The notes: generated by a model not told the origin, from the letters alone. A stretch of 64,000 bases of DNA from Amphibalanus amphitrite (GCF_019059575.1 NW_024883030.1:79961-143960), one strand, 5' to 3'. Counted from the stretch's first letter, positions 45,513 through 58,971 are shown. A program made the numbers and translations.

Positions 45513-45576
45513 AGGGTTAGCACTAGTGAAGGGAAAATAAAAAAGACTTCACGCCCTGCTTACGTCACCAGAGCGT

Positions 45577-46287
<711 letters not shown>

Positions 46288-47532
46288 CAATGCCATTGAC
46301 TGGGGGCCGCGTTAAACTTTGGCATCTAAATTATCCCGTTACCCGGCATTGCGCGATCGGACGTTAGGGGTCGGGGTCTACGCAACAAGCTCTGCTTAGC
46401 GTGGGCTCCGGCTCTGTCAATTCGTCCATTCAAACATTCGAGCTAAATTTATAAAAAAAAAATGGTCGTAGAAAGACATGGAAAACGACACTTGAAAGCT
46501 CTCAACAAGACAAACCCTAGCACTTAGCAGCACAAACAGATTATGACTTTGTAGGTCACAGGTCAGATCAACGTCAGTTCAAATGTAAAAAGCAATTCAG
46601 TGACAAATGCTAGCTATGTGTATGCAACACGGTGCTTTTTATACTATGTTGCATTCTTCATTTCTGGTGTTTACGCTTTTTGATCAGCTGCATATATCCA
46701 TGCTATACCTATAGTCTCTGTCTTCAACTCTGACATTCAATGTCTTATTCTTTATAAACGTGTTCCATTTTCTTATGGTCTCCATTAGTTAAACTGAAAA
46801 CATTCGGAACGCCGATCTACTAATTCGCTGCCGTCTCCCGAAAGCCCCGTCTCCCTGCATCTGATCACTTCACCTGTACTAACTCCAGAATGCATCGGCC
46901 ACGCACGTGTTCGAAGCGTGACGTCACTAGTCTCCAAATCGTGCCGACACTATCCGTTGTGTGATCGTAGCGCGAGGTCGCTCTGAGCAAAACCTGTAAG
47001 ATCCTTACACAATATGTTACGGAGGCTGATTGTCCAATATCGTCACTCGTCCCCGTCTGTAGTGATGTGCTTTTAAACGATGTTTTGATAAGAAGATCCC
47101 ATCTCAAGTCTGTAAGTGTCTGCTGCACAACAATTAAACGATTTCGAATCAACCGCCCAACAAAACAATCTGACTGTACACAAACTCAACACTCAACCGT
47201 TCTTCCAGTAACGGTATGCACCGTTATCACACTGATAATCCAACAGTTGATTGAAAACACCGCATAGCGGCCGCCGGCCACATCTGTCTGGGTCCAATTT
47301 CCATCAGAGTCGCAGTTACTGCCTCATTTTCCATACACAATCTCACGGCCAACGTTGTCCATCTGTCTTGGTCTAACGCTACTCCATCCCCATAGTGTCC
47401 GGGCCGTCTGCGTGCTTCTGACTCCTGTACCGGTTCATAAAATGTCCAGCTGCTCGGTCGGGCTAATTTGGTACATGTGTAGACATATACCTATTGTGTT
47501 GTCCAAACTGTGAATCGACAAGAAATTGGTGT
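46288..47532. other. no gene seen; unique spacer
   Basis: Unique-looking sequence of mixed composition between two hAT-type copies. I found no coding exon with good splice sites and no repeat structure. Confidence 0.3.
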
Positions 47533-47671
47533 TTGACGACCAGGGTTGTGCTTAACTCATGAGTCGAGTCAAAAATTTGACTCAACTCTGACTCAAATGA
47601 GTCAGATTTGAGTCGAGTCGGATAAAATGTTGAGCTGTTGAGTTGAGTCAGAGTTGAGTCGGACAAAAATA

Positions 47672-48591
47672 TTAACCCTCGCCCATGTAGGGGGGGGGGG
47701 TGCAACCCCTCCCCCCTGAGGTTTTTCTTAGCTACACGCCGAACCGTTTCAGATAGCCAGCTCAAATTTTCAGTACCCTTTGGGGCATCCTTTGCGCAAC
47801 TTTTGGTAAATTTTTTTGTCAAGGTCATGTCAGGTCACGGAGTTATGACGTCATAAAGGGAACAACCTCCGGCCAGATTTACGCTAAATTGGAGATTGCT
47901 TCACAATGGTATAAATGCCGACTGACCTGACACACTGATGGATTGTTTTAGAATCATAACTGGCTGATTTGACATTGGCACAATGTCCGTTGACCTTTTC
48001 AAGGTTACTAAAGGTCAAGGTCAGGTCAGTGACCTCGGTTGACCTGTAATGACTTCTTGCACTTGTATGCCTTTTCGGGGTATTTTGATGCCCTGAATTC
48101 GAATTTGCTATCCATTTCAGGCATCGTCAGTTGTTTCTTGTAGTTCATTTTGGGTCAGGGTCAGGTCAGTGACGTCACACGCCTGACGTGATCCAATGCA
48201 CAAATGACCTTGCAGACTTCCGATGCTTCCAACGCATCATTTTTAGAGTTATGACATCGAAATACACACCAAACGATAGAGAATTGATCAAGGATCACGA
48301 TAGTGAAGGTTTCAAGTCGACATCTCTTACCGTGTAGCCGCAATCGGCGCGGAAATCTGAAAAAGTTAGATTTTTCCGAAAATTTGACCTTTGACCGGTC
48401 ATAAGTAGGTCAAATGTTGACCTAGGACCAAAAAATATACCACCAATCGTGAGATCTCGTTGAGAGCAATCCGTTGGTCTTTTCCGCTAAGCTCTACGAC
48501 GCTCCGTTTTCAAACGCCAGGGGGGGTCGCACCAACCCCCCCCCCCTGCATGGGCGAAGGTGGCAAAACGCCGTTTACGGGCGAGGGTTAA
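47672..48591. mobile_element. TTAA-flanked element h, complete, with known empty site
   Basis: TTAA at 47672-47675 and 48588-48591. The left end is TTAACCCTCGCCCATGTAGG with a G-tract hairpin. The right end has the hairpin, TGCATGGGCGAAGG, about 30 extra bases, then GGGCGAGGGTTAA. The flanks read ACAAAAATA-TTAA and TTAA-GCTGTTGAG; the sister hAT copy carries one TTAA at this place, so exactly four bases were duplicated. Non-coding, 920 bp. Confidence 0.8.
48023..48035. promoter_or_regulatory. perfect IR1 nuclear-receptor palindrome in element h
   Basis: AGGTCAGTGACCT, identical to the site in element k. A one-mismatch copy, AGGTCAGTGACGT, follows at 48163-48175. Confidence 0.5.
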
Positions 48592-49269
48592 GCTGTTGAG
48601 TTGAGTCAGAGTTGAGTCAGTAAAATAACTTTTGACATTGAGTTGAGTCAAACATTTAACATGAGTCAGCTGACTCAACTTTCTAGAGACAATGGTCTAA
48701 ATAAGTATCTAATTACAAGTCATTACTCAAAGAAAAAACACTCCTTAAGTCCTAACAAATAACTATTTATAACAAAGATTAGAACAAGGCCCCGAATTTT
48801 TTTTCACCCCCCCCCCCCGCTCAACAACTTTTTATCTGAGTCAATTTTGAGTCAACTCACTTGACTCAACAAAAAATTTGAGTCAAGTTTGAGTCGACTC
48901 ATATTTTCATTGAACCGATTGAGTCATGAGTCGAGTCAAGGGAAAAATCAGCTCCTTGTTTGGGTCAGAGTTGAGTCAGGGCTTTCTGAAGTTGAATGAT
49001 GAGTCGAGTCGGCAACTTTTTTTAGTCGAGCACAACCCTGCTGAGGACACGAAACATGGCGTGAGAGAGCAAACGGTTTGTTGATGATTGATTCACATTC
49101 GACAGTGATTTACTTGCCAGTGAAGGTTGCATAAGTCCGTGGTGTAGTTGGTGTTAATTGCTCCAAATCAACCACCCGTTATGCTGTCTAATGTCTATCA
49201 CATTTCACCTACTTATAACAATGGAGCACACACGTGCGAGCAGTGTGAGTGCAGTCACGTGCGACCCCC

Positions 49270-49965
49270 CCCCCCCCTCTTCCTCTAGCTAAAACCCTCT
49301 CCTCCCACTTCTCGCCTCAGTTCGTGGAAGGTCACAGAGGGTGGTTTTAGGACTCGGAACAACTCGTCTATTCGGTGCTGTATGAGCAAACCTCACCTCG
49401 CACCCCCCCCCCCCCCTCTCCCACCCTCACGGTCCTGGTCCGGGACCATCCGGACCGTGTGGTCCACCAGCTGAGCAGCGTGGGGTCCGCGCCGCAGCGC
49501 TCCTCGTGTCCCAGATACCGGCCCGGCTGCGTCACGGTTCAGTACCTGGCCGAAGTAACGGCTCGCTGCCGCCGCCGCCGCCGACGCCGCTGCGAGTCGC
49601 GATGGCACTCAGTGAGACTGCGCTGACTCCAGTCGCAGCTCGCTCCAGGTCGGGACCACAGCACAGTCACAGCGCCGCTGGAGGGGAGGGCACCACGCGG
49701 CCGAAGCAGCACACTTGAGGATTCACGCAGGCGAGGCGAGGACGGCTGGCTTTTGGAGCGAGCTGACGCTGGTTTGGTTAGACTCAAGTTGTGGGTATTG
49801 TTTGGCTACTGACACTTCAGCTGTGACCGAGTTTAGTGCAGCAGTGATTTACTGTGTTCGGGTGAGAGGAGACAACAAACTGACTGAGCAGAACGACTGC
49901 AGCGCACGCGTCAGCTGACCGTCACAGTTAAACCGATCATCGGCAGCCAGTGACGCAGAAGGCAG
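49270..49965 (+). promoter_or_regulatory. GC-rich promoter and probable first non-coding exon
   Basis: A sharp rise in GC and CpG starts after a C-tract (49265-49277), contrasting with AT-rich surroundings. The stretch contains GCCGCCGCC repeats (49568-49590) and several TCAGT initiator-like words. It ends in a strong 5' splice site, GGCAG|GTGAGT, with the last exon base at 49965. I infer a promoter with a 5' UTR exon on the forward strand, possibly for the coding exon at 58486. The exact start of transcription is not visible. Short open frames inside overlap on both strands and are not convincing. Confidence 0.45.
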
Positions 49966-51858
49966 GTGAGTTATTCAGGGCCAGTAGTATCAGAGTTGGG
50001 CAGCATGTAAAGTCGATCCGGTACACTCTACCGGCTCTTGTTTTCAGATATCTGCGTCTGTAAAATGCTAATTCGGTTCAACGTTGGCTCCACCACGCCT
50101 CGCAAGCCAAAGTGGATGAGTTACAAAGGGTCGAAGCCTAACATTTATGTCAGGTCTTTTCTAAATTCTATGGAGAAGTGAAGTGTCTTCTCTCAGTATA
50201 CCTGTATCTACCTCAACTGAACAATGAACAGTGATCAATTAGCTGCATTTTTCTATCATTTAGAACGCACGCTTCTACCATTTCAATCAGCTAGAGTATA
50301 AAATTCCGACGTTTTTAACAAGCCAGCAGGCCACAAGGATCCCACGGAACCTCAAAGATAGCTGTAAGGCGTACCAACCGTTCTTTACCTCACGTCACGA
50401 TCGTGAAGCGAGCGTACTTACATAATTCGCGAGTCACGACCACTCTAGTCACGAGTATCGTGTATAAACACTGTGATTGAACGGCGCACAGTGGCCGCAG
50501 TCGTGTCTTTGGCACATCTGGCAACGGTGGGAAGCTTACTCACTCAAGTTTGACCGCTTCTTCCAGTCGTGGCATCGTCTGACATTATTTCCTGCCGTCG
50601 CCTGATTCTTAGCTGTTGTTATATTCCAGTTTGATAAACACGCTGGTCTTAGCGATTTCAAAAACATCTTCCCTTAGCCCTTTTCACGTAGAAAGACTAT
50701 CGTTGTTCATTGTTTTGCTTATCATATCATTTAAAATTTAAATCCAGCTATCCGATAAAGGCGTCCCTTGACACTGCTTAGTATAGCACTCCAACGGCCT
50801 ATAGGCCGATGAAAAATTAAATATAGTTAATTCTTAAACAATATAACAAACCAATGTCTACCAACATATGTGCACCATGCTACCATCACGTCCATTCAAC
50901 CTTGCCACGAAGAGACGCACTACACCTTACGCAATGCCGACGGCAGTCTCGGACTCGGTGACCCAGTGAGCTCTAGTGACGTCACACACTGATGATATCA
51001 CACTCTGCTGCCGTCTGACACGCCCAATGAGCTCTCTGATGACGTCACAGCCACCCCGTGACCTGCCGAGCTCTTCATCCGTGCAAACTGAACACGTGAA
51101 CACCAGACTGTGTCTCTCATGTCTCTTCACAGCTCCTTTACAGATGCGATCGATATCTATGTAATTGTAAAATATGCAACCAGCCGACAGCCGTGAAAGA
51201 AATGTGTCTTCACTGACAGATCGCTTGTCTCAGCAGTCAGCAGTAAGCCGAGCTCTCATACTAACGCCGTCTAGCATTGCTTCAATAACCCTGCAAACCA
51301 TGTCTGGCACTGAGAGAAGTCTGTTTCAACCTGGCTGTCTGATAACTAAACCAGTTCGTTAGTTATCTGGATAAAGCCACGTTGGGGTCTGTCTTGCTCA
51401 GGTTGTGACTATCAATCCCGAGTAACGATTCAGACACATTTTTAGTCACATGGTGCCTAGCTCATTTTTCCCTGGTTCTCCACAATTGTTCATATAAATT
51501 TCTGATACAGGTTTAATTCGGGTCACGGTACGTAACAGCATGGCTCAGTCACCGTTGTAAACACAGGACATGTCCAGTGTCAGTTTTATTCTACTGACCG
51601 AACTGATCTCTGAGGCATGAAACTAGCTTTAGTCGCTTCAAACTGAAGAACCATATACTTTTGTTCGGGAAATTAGATGATCGGTACTGGCTGGGTTGTC
51701 CAAATAATGTGATAGGGGAAGGCTGAAATTTAGACAAAAAAAGAATCACGCTCATTTGCTATTTTTTTTCGTAACCTGTTCATTGTCAGCTGGAGTAAAT
51801 CACTACTTCTTCCTCGCGGATATTGTGGTTGAAAGTAGCTATTTAACGTTCGAATGAT
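49966..51858. other. no coding seen; possible first intron
   Basis: Unique sequence after the GTGAGT donor, with no repeats recognised. If the promoter call is right this is intron. The GTGACGTCAC-like words near 50975 and 51040 are isolated. Confidence 0.3.
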
Positions 51859-52727
51859 TTAAAGGTAGTGTGCCACCTTTGAAAGATTTCCCATTTTATT
51901 TTTCCTAGGATAAGAAGCTTCTGTTTTTACCTAATATCGCAAAAAAAAATCAAAAATGGGCCTGGAATAGTGCCTTTTTCGCCTAAAAGTTTTTCGGTTT
52001 TTAGATATGTATAACAACTGTAGTGGGCTCACCTGCAAACAGGCGTCGGGCAACAATCGCGAATGCGGCGCACTTGTGACAATAAGCAAAGGTCATTATA
52101 GTGTTACGACCATACGACGTACGGGAATGAGTTATCAGCTGTCTAATCGTAGACAACACAATATCGAGCCTTAAAGTGTAAGCCCGTATTGGTATTGTTT
52201 CTTTTATTTGGCTGTCGAACATTATTTATGGTTTGAAATATGATTTTATGTAAAATAATTGATATGAAAAAGCCGTCTTATAAGTTATGACCCCATTTCA
52301 CCACACGCAAGTGGCAGAAATGACAATGATCAGCTGACGCATTTTTCTTGGCCGAAGTCAGAGCGCGCGGCCCGACGCACCACGCGTATTTGGAAATTCC
52401 GACCTCGACGAGCATCAGAAGCCACCTAACAGGCGTGTTCGAAACCGCAGGAGATGATGATGAACGGGTTTATCGAAACTTGATTGGATGAGCATATCGG
52501 TAATAGCGATTTCAGTGTGTGCATTTATTGTTCATAGTGGTGTGAAATGTGGTTGGGGTACGACCGACAACCCGTCGGGGCGAATTTCGCACTGGGGTAC
52601 TCAAAATTTGAAGAATTTAAGACGTTTCCATGAGTTTTGAAGGTATGGATAAGTTCTAAAAATCCGGTTCTCCTTATCTGGGCCATTAACTCCATACGGT
52701 CCAAGAAAGCTGGCACACTAACTTTAA
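51859..52727. mobile_element. TTAA (or TA)-flanked element with AGGTAGTGTGCCA ends
   Basis: The left end TTAAAGGTAGTGTGCCA and right end TGGCACACTAACTTTAA are inverted repeats (one difference) of 17 bp including TTAA. A terminal piece of the same family is at 35979-36061, also starting at TTAA. The ends lack the G-tract hairpins of the other TTAA family, so it is a separate family. The 869-bp body has no supported protein. Confidence 0.65.
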
Positions 52728-54350
52728 ATTCATCCACTTGAGGCATTTATGTAATAATAAATGGTAGACGTGCTGTGTGCAGCCGATGTTCTTCATTCAA
52801 AACAGTAAACGAATAAAGATCACAGCGCACTGCTTGCACTCCCGCCGTTGCTTCCGCCTCGTGACGTCACTGCGGGCACGACGTGACGTCACTAGGGGCA
52901 CGTTTGGCACGCAAAACATATGCCAGACGGCGCTTTACCGCAGCGGAACCCGTTTGAAACGACTTATGACGCTAGCAGTATGTACAGTTAGCCAGCCACC
53001 TGGTGCTTCGTTTGCCGTCCGAATAAATAACGCAGATGGATTTAAATTGTGCTTCTTGTGAGAATGTGGTCAGGAGTTTCAGGAACTGTTGATGAGACAC
53101 ACGAAGAAGGCAAAAGAATGCATGCGTGTGTAACGGTAGTAACGACAGTAGCGAGCCCACAATGAATTCCTTGATCACGCTGTTGAAATTACCAAAAATA
53201 GGAAAAAATAGACAAACCAAAAATAACTGTAACATCAGCTTCGAATTGAGCTGCTCATGTCACAGTTGTTGGCATGTATGTTGCGACTTTTGATGCTAAA
53301 GGATAGAATGATCGAGCAAAAACCACAAAAACCGTGAACCGTGAACCATGAACCGAAACCGTGAACTTCAAAAACGTGGGAATATTGGCAGCCTTATTAC
53401 CAAAGTTCCAATTCAGTCATTTTACCGACATTTATGTGCGATTAGCATCAAACCCACCTCCAATAGTGACGGCTTTCGATCAATTACAGCCCCATGCACG
53501 GCATTCCCGTGACAATAAATCACCCGCCGGCCGACACGCTCCTGGAGTTCGACCGTCGAGTTCTTTGACGAACCTATCCACTCGAAGTAGGTCCCGGCGT
53601 TTTCATGATCTACCAAATGAACAGGTTCAGTTCAATGTTGTAGACGCCATATGTAGGAGTTTCAATGGGATGCTTGTCACGTACTCCTCTCTACGTTCGC
53701 CACAACACGCTACACCACGTGTTGGATGATACTCTGACGGACAGAAGTGTTACACTAAAGTGCGCGTCACGCGATCCATCCAACAGACACAGAGCGATGT
53801 CGGTTTGACAGACTCTTAAAGCGCGGCCGAGATGGGTTCGTCAACGATCTGGTAACCACCACAGTCCGGAGTGTACGGATGCCAGATGTTCGACCGATAA
53901 CGAACACGCTCTTCAGGAGTACCGGGGACGTATCAATGGCGGTACTCTGGTGACCGAACGTAGCTCCGAAAACCGCTGACGAGCTGACGAACACAGCGAT
54001 GCGTAACAGATCCGCTGCTTTGGCTCGGCCGACTGTGGTGGAGCACTGAACGGACCACGGAGGGTGTCATTATCCTGTCGGACAGCTGATACCACTGTTG
54101 TCAGCTCGTCAGTGTGACCGGTGCCGCTAGCAGCCGTCACTGTTCTGAACAGCCGCACCAGATTCGGAGATACGTGGTGGCGGACATCAGCATAGGCGGA
54201 TAGTTGTGCCGAACTGGGGGTGCTCGGGCGCAGCAAATCCGCCGCCGCCCTAGCGGTGACCTTGACCTCTGCCGTCTGCTGTGGCTCCAAAGCCAAGCCG
54301 GCGTGGAATTGGGAGAGCTTCCTTTCCCCAGTCAAGCACAATTTTCCACC
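52728..54350. other. no coding seen; unique spacer or intron
   Basis: Unique sequence. The sub-region 53750-54340 is more GC-rich with frames on both strands, but none has a recognisable domain or a good splice context. A degenerate CCGTGAACC tandem lies at about 53330-53365. Confidence 0.3.
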
Positions 54351-54351
54351 T

Positions 54352-54775
54352 ACACACAGAAAAATATTAACACCGTTAGCGGTGTAATTGCACAGTACAT
54401 ATCTGAGCACTTGAGGAAAGTTAATTTAGTCCCTTCACACAGAAAAATATTAACACCGTTAGCGGTGTAATTGCACAGTACATATCTGAGCACTTGAGGA
54501 AAGTTAATTTAGTCCCTTCCCCGCTTAAATTACTCGCGCTTCTAAATGAACACCAGGAAGAAGGTAATAGAACACTGTTAGGAGGGTTGGGTGTTTTGCT
54601 ACATGTAGTAAAACACCCAACCCTCCTAACAGTGTTCTATTACCTTCTTCCTGGTGTTCATTTAGAAGCGCGAGTAATTTAAGCGGGGAAGGGACTAAAT
54701 TAACTTTCCTCAAGTGCTCAGATATGTACTGTGCAATTACACCGCTAACGGTGTCAATATTTTTCTGTGTGTAGG
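54352..54775. repeat. 344-bp near-perfect palindrome with a duplicated arm segment
   Basis: 54432-54603 is the inverse of 54604-54775 with only scattered differences, centred on TACATGTA. Translations of the two strands across it are almost the same protein. The outer arm begins CACACAGAAAAATATTAACA and contains a mini-hairpin, ACACCGTTAGCGGTGT. About 82 bases of the left arm (54352-54433) are repeated directly just before it. It could be a foldback transposon, a recent inverted duplication or a sequencing/assembly foldback artefact. Confidence 0.8.
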
Positions 54776-57700
54776 GACATCAACCTGATCATTTTGGCTT
54801 TTGTCACCAGTCTTATGCGTTAAATGCTCCACCGATTCCTTCATTGTATTTTGGGGTAAATTACATAGGCGGCAGCCGGCATCCAGAATGACTGGACAAT
54901 GCTGATCAAGGTTGAGGAATGTAAAAAATCAAAATAGATGGAAGATAGCAAACCATGTGCAAGTGAATCGAACATAGAGAACATAGGAGTTTGTGCAATA
55001 AGCATCCTTGCTATTACAGCAATGTGTTTTTGTGACGTAGGATGCCATATAATTTTCACTTGTCAGGCAAAATATTGCTCCTCTTATAATATTTTGCCCG
55101 ACATACCTAGTACTAACCGGTGGCAGCCACGCATCTTTGATATTCGTATCGTAAATCGATTACAGTTTTGTACTTACCTAATCCATGACATATCTGTGTA
55201 TCTAATGTTTCACTGGCGTTTTTCAGAAATCGTGACTTTGCACTGCATTATAAATGCACCACGTGCAATGCGTAGTGTGCACGCCATGGTTGCACGACGC
55301 ACCATGCACTGCATGCAGTGCACAGTGAGAGGATGCACTTCGTGTCACTGCTTCATAAGACTGATAGTGGCACGGTTCGCTGCACAGAGAGTTTCGTTTG
55401 TAGCAGCCGTCACCCTATCAGAAAAGCAGGCCAGAATGCATATGAAGGGAAATCTGACGGTATCGCAAAATGTCCCCTTTGTCTCTGTTTAGATATGCGA
55501 TCGGAGTTGTGGGTTATGACCATGCTAGTAAATTGTTTTCGTAGGAGCTGATGTTAGGATGTCACATATGAACACCAAAATGAAGTGACACAACACGCTA
55601 TAGTTGCGGGGTAGGTTTGGCGGATTAGGCTCCTGATGGTTTATGTTCCGGGTAATATAGAGCCATGGACTCAACTACTAGAGTCATCTGCTTTTACCAT
55701 TAAAAGTGATATATGGAGACGCGATCTACAGAAATATAGTGCAATGTTGAAAGACCCCAGAACTGGCGTAAGCTTGAAAATTGATCTCTTCGGTGTGATC
55801 TGTTTACCCTCATAATCACATCGCCCTCACACCATCCGCTCCACGGCAAGGTGTGTGCTGCCATATCTTCTGACTATGCTTCCAATTTCCATATCTCCCT
55901 CGTCCTCTCTGACCATCGTCCGTATAGCTGTGGTGAAGAGAGACTCGTCTCGGCGACAACCCTAGGTGTAAAGGGGGCCAGTGAGCGTCTTGGTGTGACC
56001 ATCGAGGTGACCACAGTTGGTCTTCTCTCGTTGTGGTCTCTCGATTGAGCCCGTTCCTCAGAGTGGCCAACTGGGTTTGGAGAGGGAAAGTGAGCACAGT
56101 AGGTCCGGTAGCGAATCTGGTCTAAGGTCTGTTGTCTTCTTCGCTGTTGCGTGAGAGGAATCAGTCGGAGTGATTGAATTCGTGGTGGAAATTTCAACAT
56201 GTCGACTATCGAGACTGAATTATCGGTTTTGAAAACATGATTCAGTGATCACGATCAACTCGAGTTTTTATACTCTGTCAACTATCTATCCTGAATCGGT
56301 CAACTAGCCATTGATCGGATATGAATTGATAAGATGAACAACTAATATATTGTATTCTTGCAAGAGTTGGGAAGTCTTTTTATGCTGCAGATTTCTAGCT
56401 TTTCTCACATAAATGATCCCCACTTCAACCTTCCAATACTTTCTTTTGGAAGTTTTACGCGTGAAAATTAGTAATGACAATTCCTACGACAACCGTTCTT
56501 AGAAACACATTTTCACATAGAAACGCACATTTCGCAGTATAATTGGCTTGAGTGTAAAAAGGAGTCTCACTCTCACATACACTGAAAACTGTCGGGGTGC
56601 TTGAGCCATTGTCTCGCCGGCCACTGCTATGAAATGCATGCTGTCCACGCAGTGTGGCCAGTTGTCTGCGGTATAGAAGAAGTCACTGTCCGCTTCACGT
56701 ATCTGGTTTTCACAGTTCATGACTTCGCGGTATTGTGAAGACTTGCTGAAACTGAAAACACGGTATGGTTCACTGTGCATGAAATTAGGGTGTGCTGAGA
56801 TTGTCAGTTTAGCACAAACAGGAACTCTGCAATTGTACATCAAAGTTGCAAGTATCATGGAATATGCTGTAGTCTCTGTTCCAAGCTCCAGTGCTTTTGT
56901 AAGAATAAGCTGAGCGGGCGAAATTTCTGTTTGATCTCTATCTTCATTACGGGACAGATCCTACCAACCGATAAACTCGCCCAAGGATTATTACTGTCTC
57001 GGTCATTAGTTGCTGCTGGAAAATAATACAATCAATACGCAAAACTTAACATTTAGCCTTGTAACGAGCACATCCATCTTTTGTGTCTAACATTCGTGAG
57101 AGCTTTTCATTTGAATAAGTATTTGAACAACCCATATTTTCTGCTGCACTTGCGAGTTGCATTTTTTCAGCCCTCGACTCGTTTCAATAGCATAAAAAAA
57201 CGCTCCGAAACTTCAAAACGTGACACATTGACAGCATTGTTTGCCGTGCACCCTGACAAAGTTTATATAAATCCCGGTCATATCGTTACGTCATTGTTCA
57301 AACATAAATCGCCTACCGATCGTCCCACCTCAGCCAATGTTCACACCGGGCTCTAACTGTCGTTCACATCGCGCCTCTAATGGTCCGTTAACACCGAGTG
57401 TCTAATTGTTCGTTCCAGTCAGCTGACCTATACTCATTGTCCCACAATCTATCTCAGTTGGTAGCACTCCCTTGTGTCTCACTTCCCTGGCCTGAATTGA
57501 CGTGACCCATCTCACTAGCTTCCACCTTCTTCACTGAGCAGGAGTGTGTGATCAAGCCTGAAGTTTGCCCTATATTATCCCTACCGGACGGCGTAGCTCG
57601 AGATCGATTGGTAGCCTAGTTTGACCTGGTTACCGACGGTCTCGGGTGGCCGTCTCGAAGGCTCCCAATTGGTGATCACTGACTGGTGACTGGTGATTAG

Positions 57701-58054
57701 TGAATGGTGATTAGAAGCTGCCATTACGTCTTATAGCAGAGAAGGAGAACGGTCCCTAACAGATCGCTCGTCAGTGTAGCGGTAGGAGCGTGATGGTGAG
57801 GTGCGCGCTCTCCTGTTGTTCCTGGTGAACAGCAGAAGTGCCTTGGTATCTTGGTGACAGTTTGGTGATAGTGACGTTCTATGATTGGTGTCTGGTGCAT
57901 GAAGTGACCAGTGATCTAAAGCCACTTACGCCACTACATCACTGTGTATGGGTTATTGTGATGGCTAGTGTATGGTGACTTGACGTCCAGAAAGAGACAG
58001 AATAGCCGGACCTGAATGGGCAACTAACGAGTGACACTTCTTCTTCTTCTGCAG
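54776..58054. other. no coding seen; unique spacer or intron
   Basis: Mostly AT-rich unique sequence. It includes an 18-bp palindrome TGCACTGCATGCAGTGCA (55305-55322), a small hairpin TGTCAGGCAAAATATT with AATATTTTGCCCGACA (55061-55103) and TGGTGA-rich repeats (57667-57985). Frames of 60-180 codons lack domains and good splice borders. Confidence 0.35.
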
Positions 58055-58146
58055 GAGATTGCGGCATGTAGAAATACCCTCGTCACTCATCTGTAGTAAG
58101 ACGTGGAAGGCTTCGAAAACCCTTCCCAAAATCAGCTATAAATAAG
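58055..58146 (+). other. possible 5' UTR exon
   Basis: The pyrimidine-rich acceptor TTCTTCTTCTTCTGCAG ends at 58054, and the donor AATAAG|GTACGT starts at 58147. The 92 bases between would be a leader exon upstream of the coding exon at 58483. Supported only by splice-site quality and position. Confidence 0.35.
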
Positions 58147-58485
58147 GTACGTTCGTAGTCCAGGTGTTTTTGGAAGCGATAGCGTTTATTGGCGTTGGAA
58201 GGGATCAAATCAATCAAAATTATGTGCAGAGTTGTATCCAACATTACTTGAAACTGGGAATGAACTATGAATTGGTGCAGCTAAGCTGCGTACCACTTTG
58301 TTGTCTATCTGCACCTGAATTTACTATATTCTTACGTTTTTTTTCATTGTATGAAAGTCGTTAGAATATGTTTCATTGAACTTCCCCTTCCGAAGTTGAT
58401 CATTCTTTATTTGTCCACTAGCGAACGCAGCCAAAACCAATGCAATGAAGCTCTAATCACGGTATTTAATTTTTGCTTTCAGAAA

Positions 58486-58971
58486 ATGAAGGTGCTTCTC
58501 GCCGTTTTCCTGATCTGCGGGACGTGCACATCCGCCGCCGATTCCTCAGCTTCGGCTTCGGATGTCTCCAGTGCAGTGTCAAAAGCCGAGCCCAGTCGTG
58601 GCAGCGGCGAATTCGCCTCCGCACGTGCTCTCATCGAAACCCAGACCTCCGCTTTGGAAAATATTCTTGGCAAAACGCCAAAAGACGAAGCTCTCAAATC
58701 TCTATCGCGAGAATCTCGGCAACTGAGCGAGGATTTCGCCTCCACAAGTTCTCCACCGACGGAGACGGTCCTTGAGGATGATGACGAGCTGACCGATCAG
58801 GAGCGGCTGGATATCCTTCAGGAGCTGGAGCGGCTCAACAGCACAGAGCCGGAGCAGCTGCCTCAGCCGGAGATGTTCATTTCACACGTCAGAAACTACT
58901 GGCGACGGCAGGAGGAAGCGCAGCAGAAGATCAGGAACGAGATCCTGGACATGATCCTGCCCAGGAAAAAG
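58486..58971 (+). CDS. first coding exon of a small secreted acidic protein
   Basis: The exon starts after the acceptor TTTTTGCTTTCAG (AG at 58481-58482). AAAATGA gives the start at 58486, and the exon ends in a consensus donor AAAAAG|GTGAGT after 58971, phase 0. It encodes 162 residues so far: signal peptide MKVLLAVFLICGTCTSAA (about 1-18); a Ser/Ala-rich stretch (19-50); a charged helical part with an acidic core, LEDDDELTDQERLDILQELE (96-115); one N-glycosylation sequon NST (118-120); and a C-terminal amphipathic segment, EMFISHVRNYWRRQEEAQQ (129-147). A dibasic RKK (160-162) lies at the exon end. I do not recognise the family; a precursor of a secreted peptide or a small extracellular protein would fit. 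Remaining exons must lie beyond 58971, and I cannot place them. A longer frame upstream from 58351 is intron read-through. Confidence 0.7.

Larger units (their letters stand above)
47533..49048. mobile_element. second hAT-type GACTCAACT element, hit by a TTAA element
   Basis: It begins CAGGGTTGTGC at 47541 and ends GCACAACCCTG at 49040, in the opposite orientation to the copy at 45577. The flanking octamers TTGACGAC and CTGAGGAC agree at 6 of 8, so this insertion looks older. Homologous GACTCAACT-type body; the long (TA)n tract of the sister copy is absent and different AT-rich sequence lies in its place. The TTAA element at 47672-48591 interrupts it. Confidence 0.75.

Noticed and set aside
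49375..49787. Pro/Arg-rich frames in the GC-rich island
   Set aside because: Open on both strands because of GCC/GGC repeats; better explained as promoter and 5' UTR.
54494..54713. 62-codon frames on both strands
   Set aside because: They are the same peptide read from the two arms of a palindrome; no domain.
54938..55492. 184-codon frame with a Cys-rich part
   Set aside because: Composition looks random, no domain or conserved motif, no splice or Kozak support.
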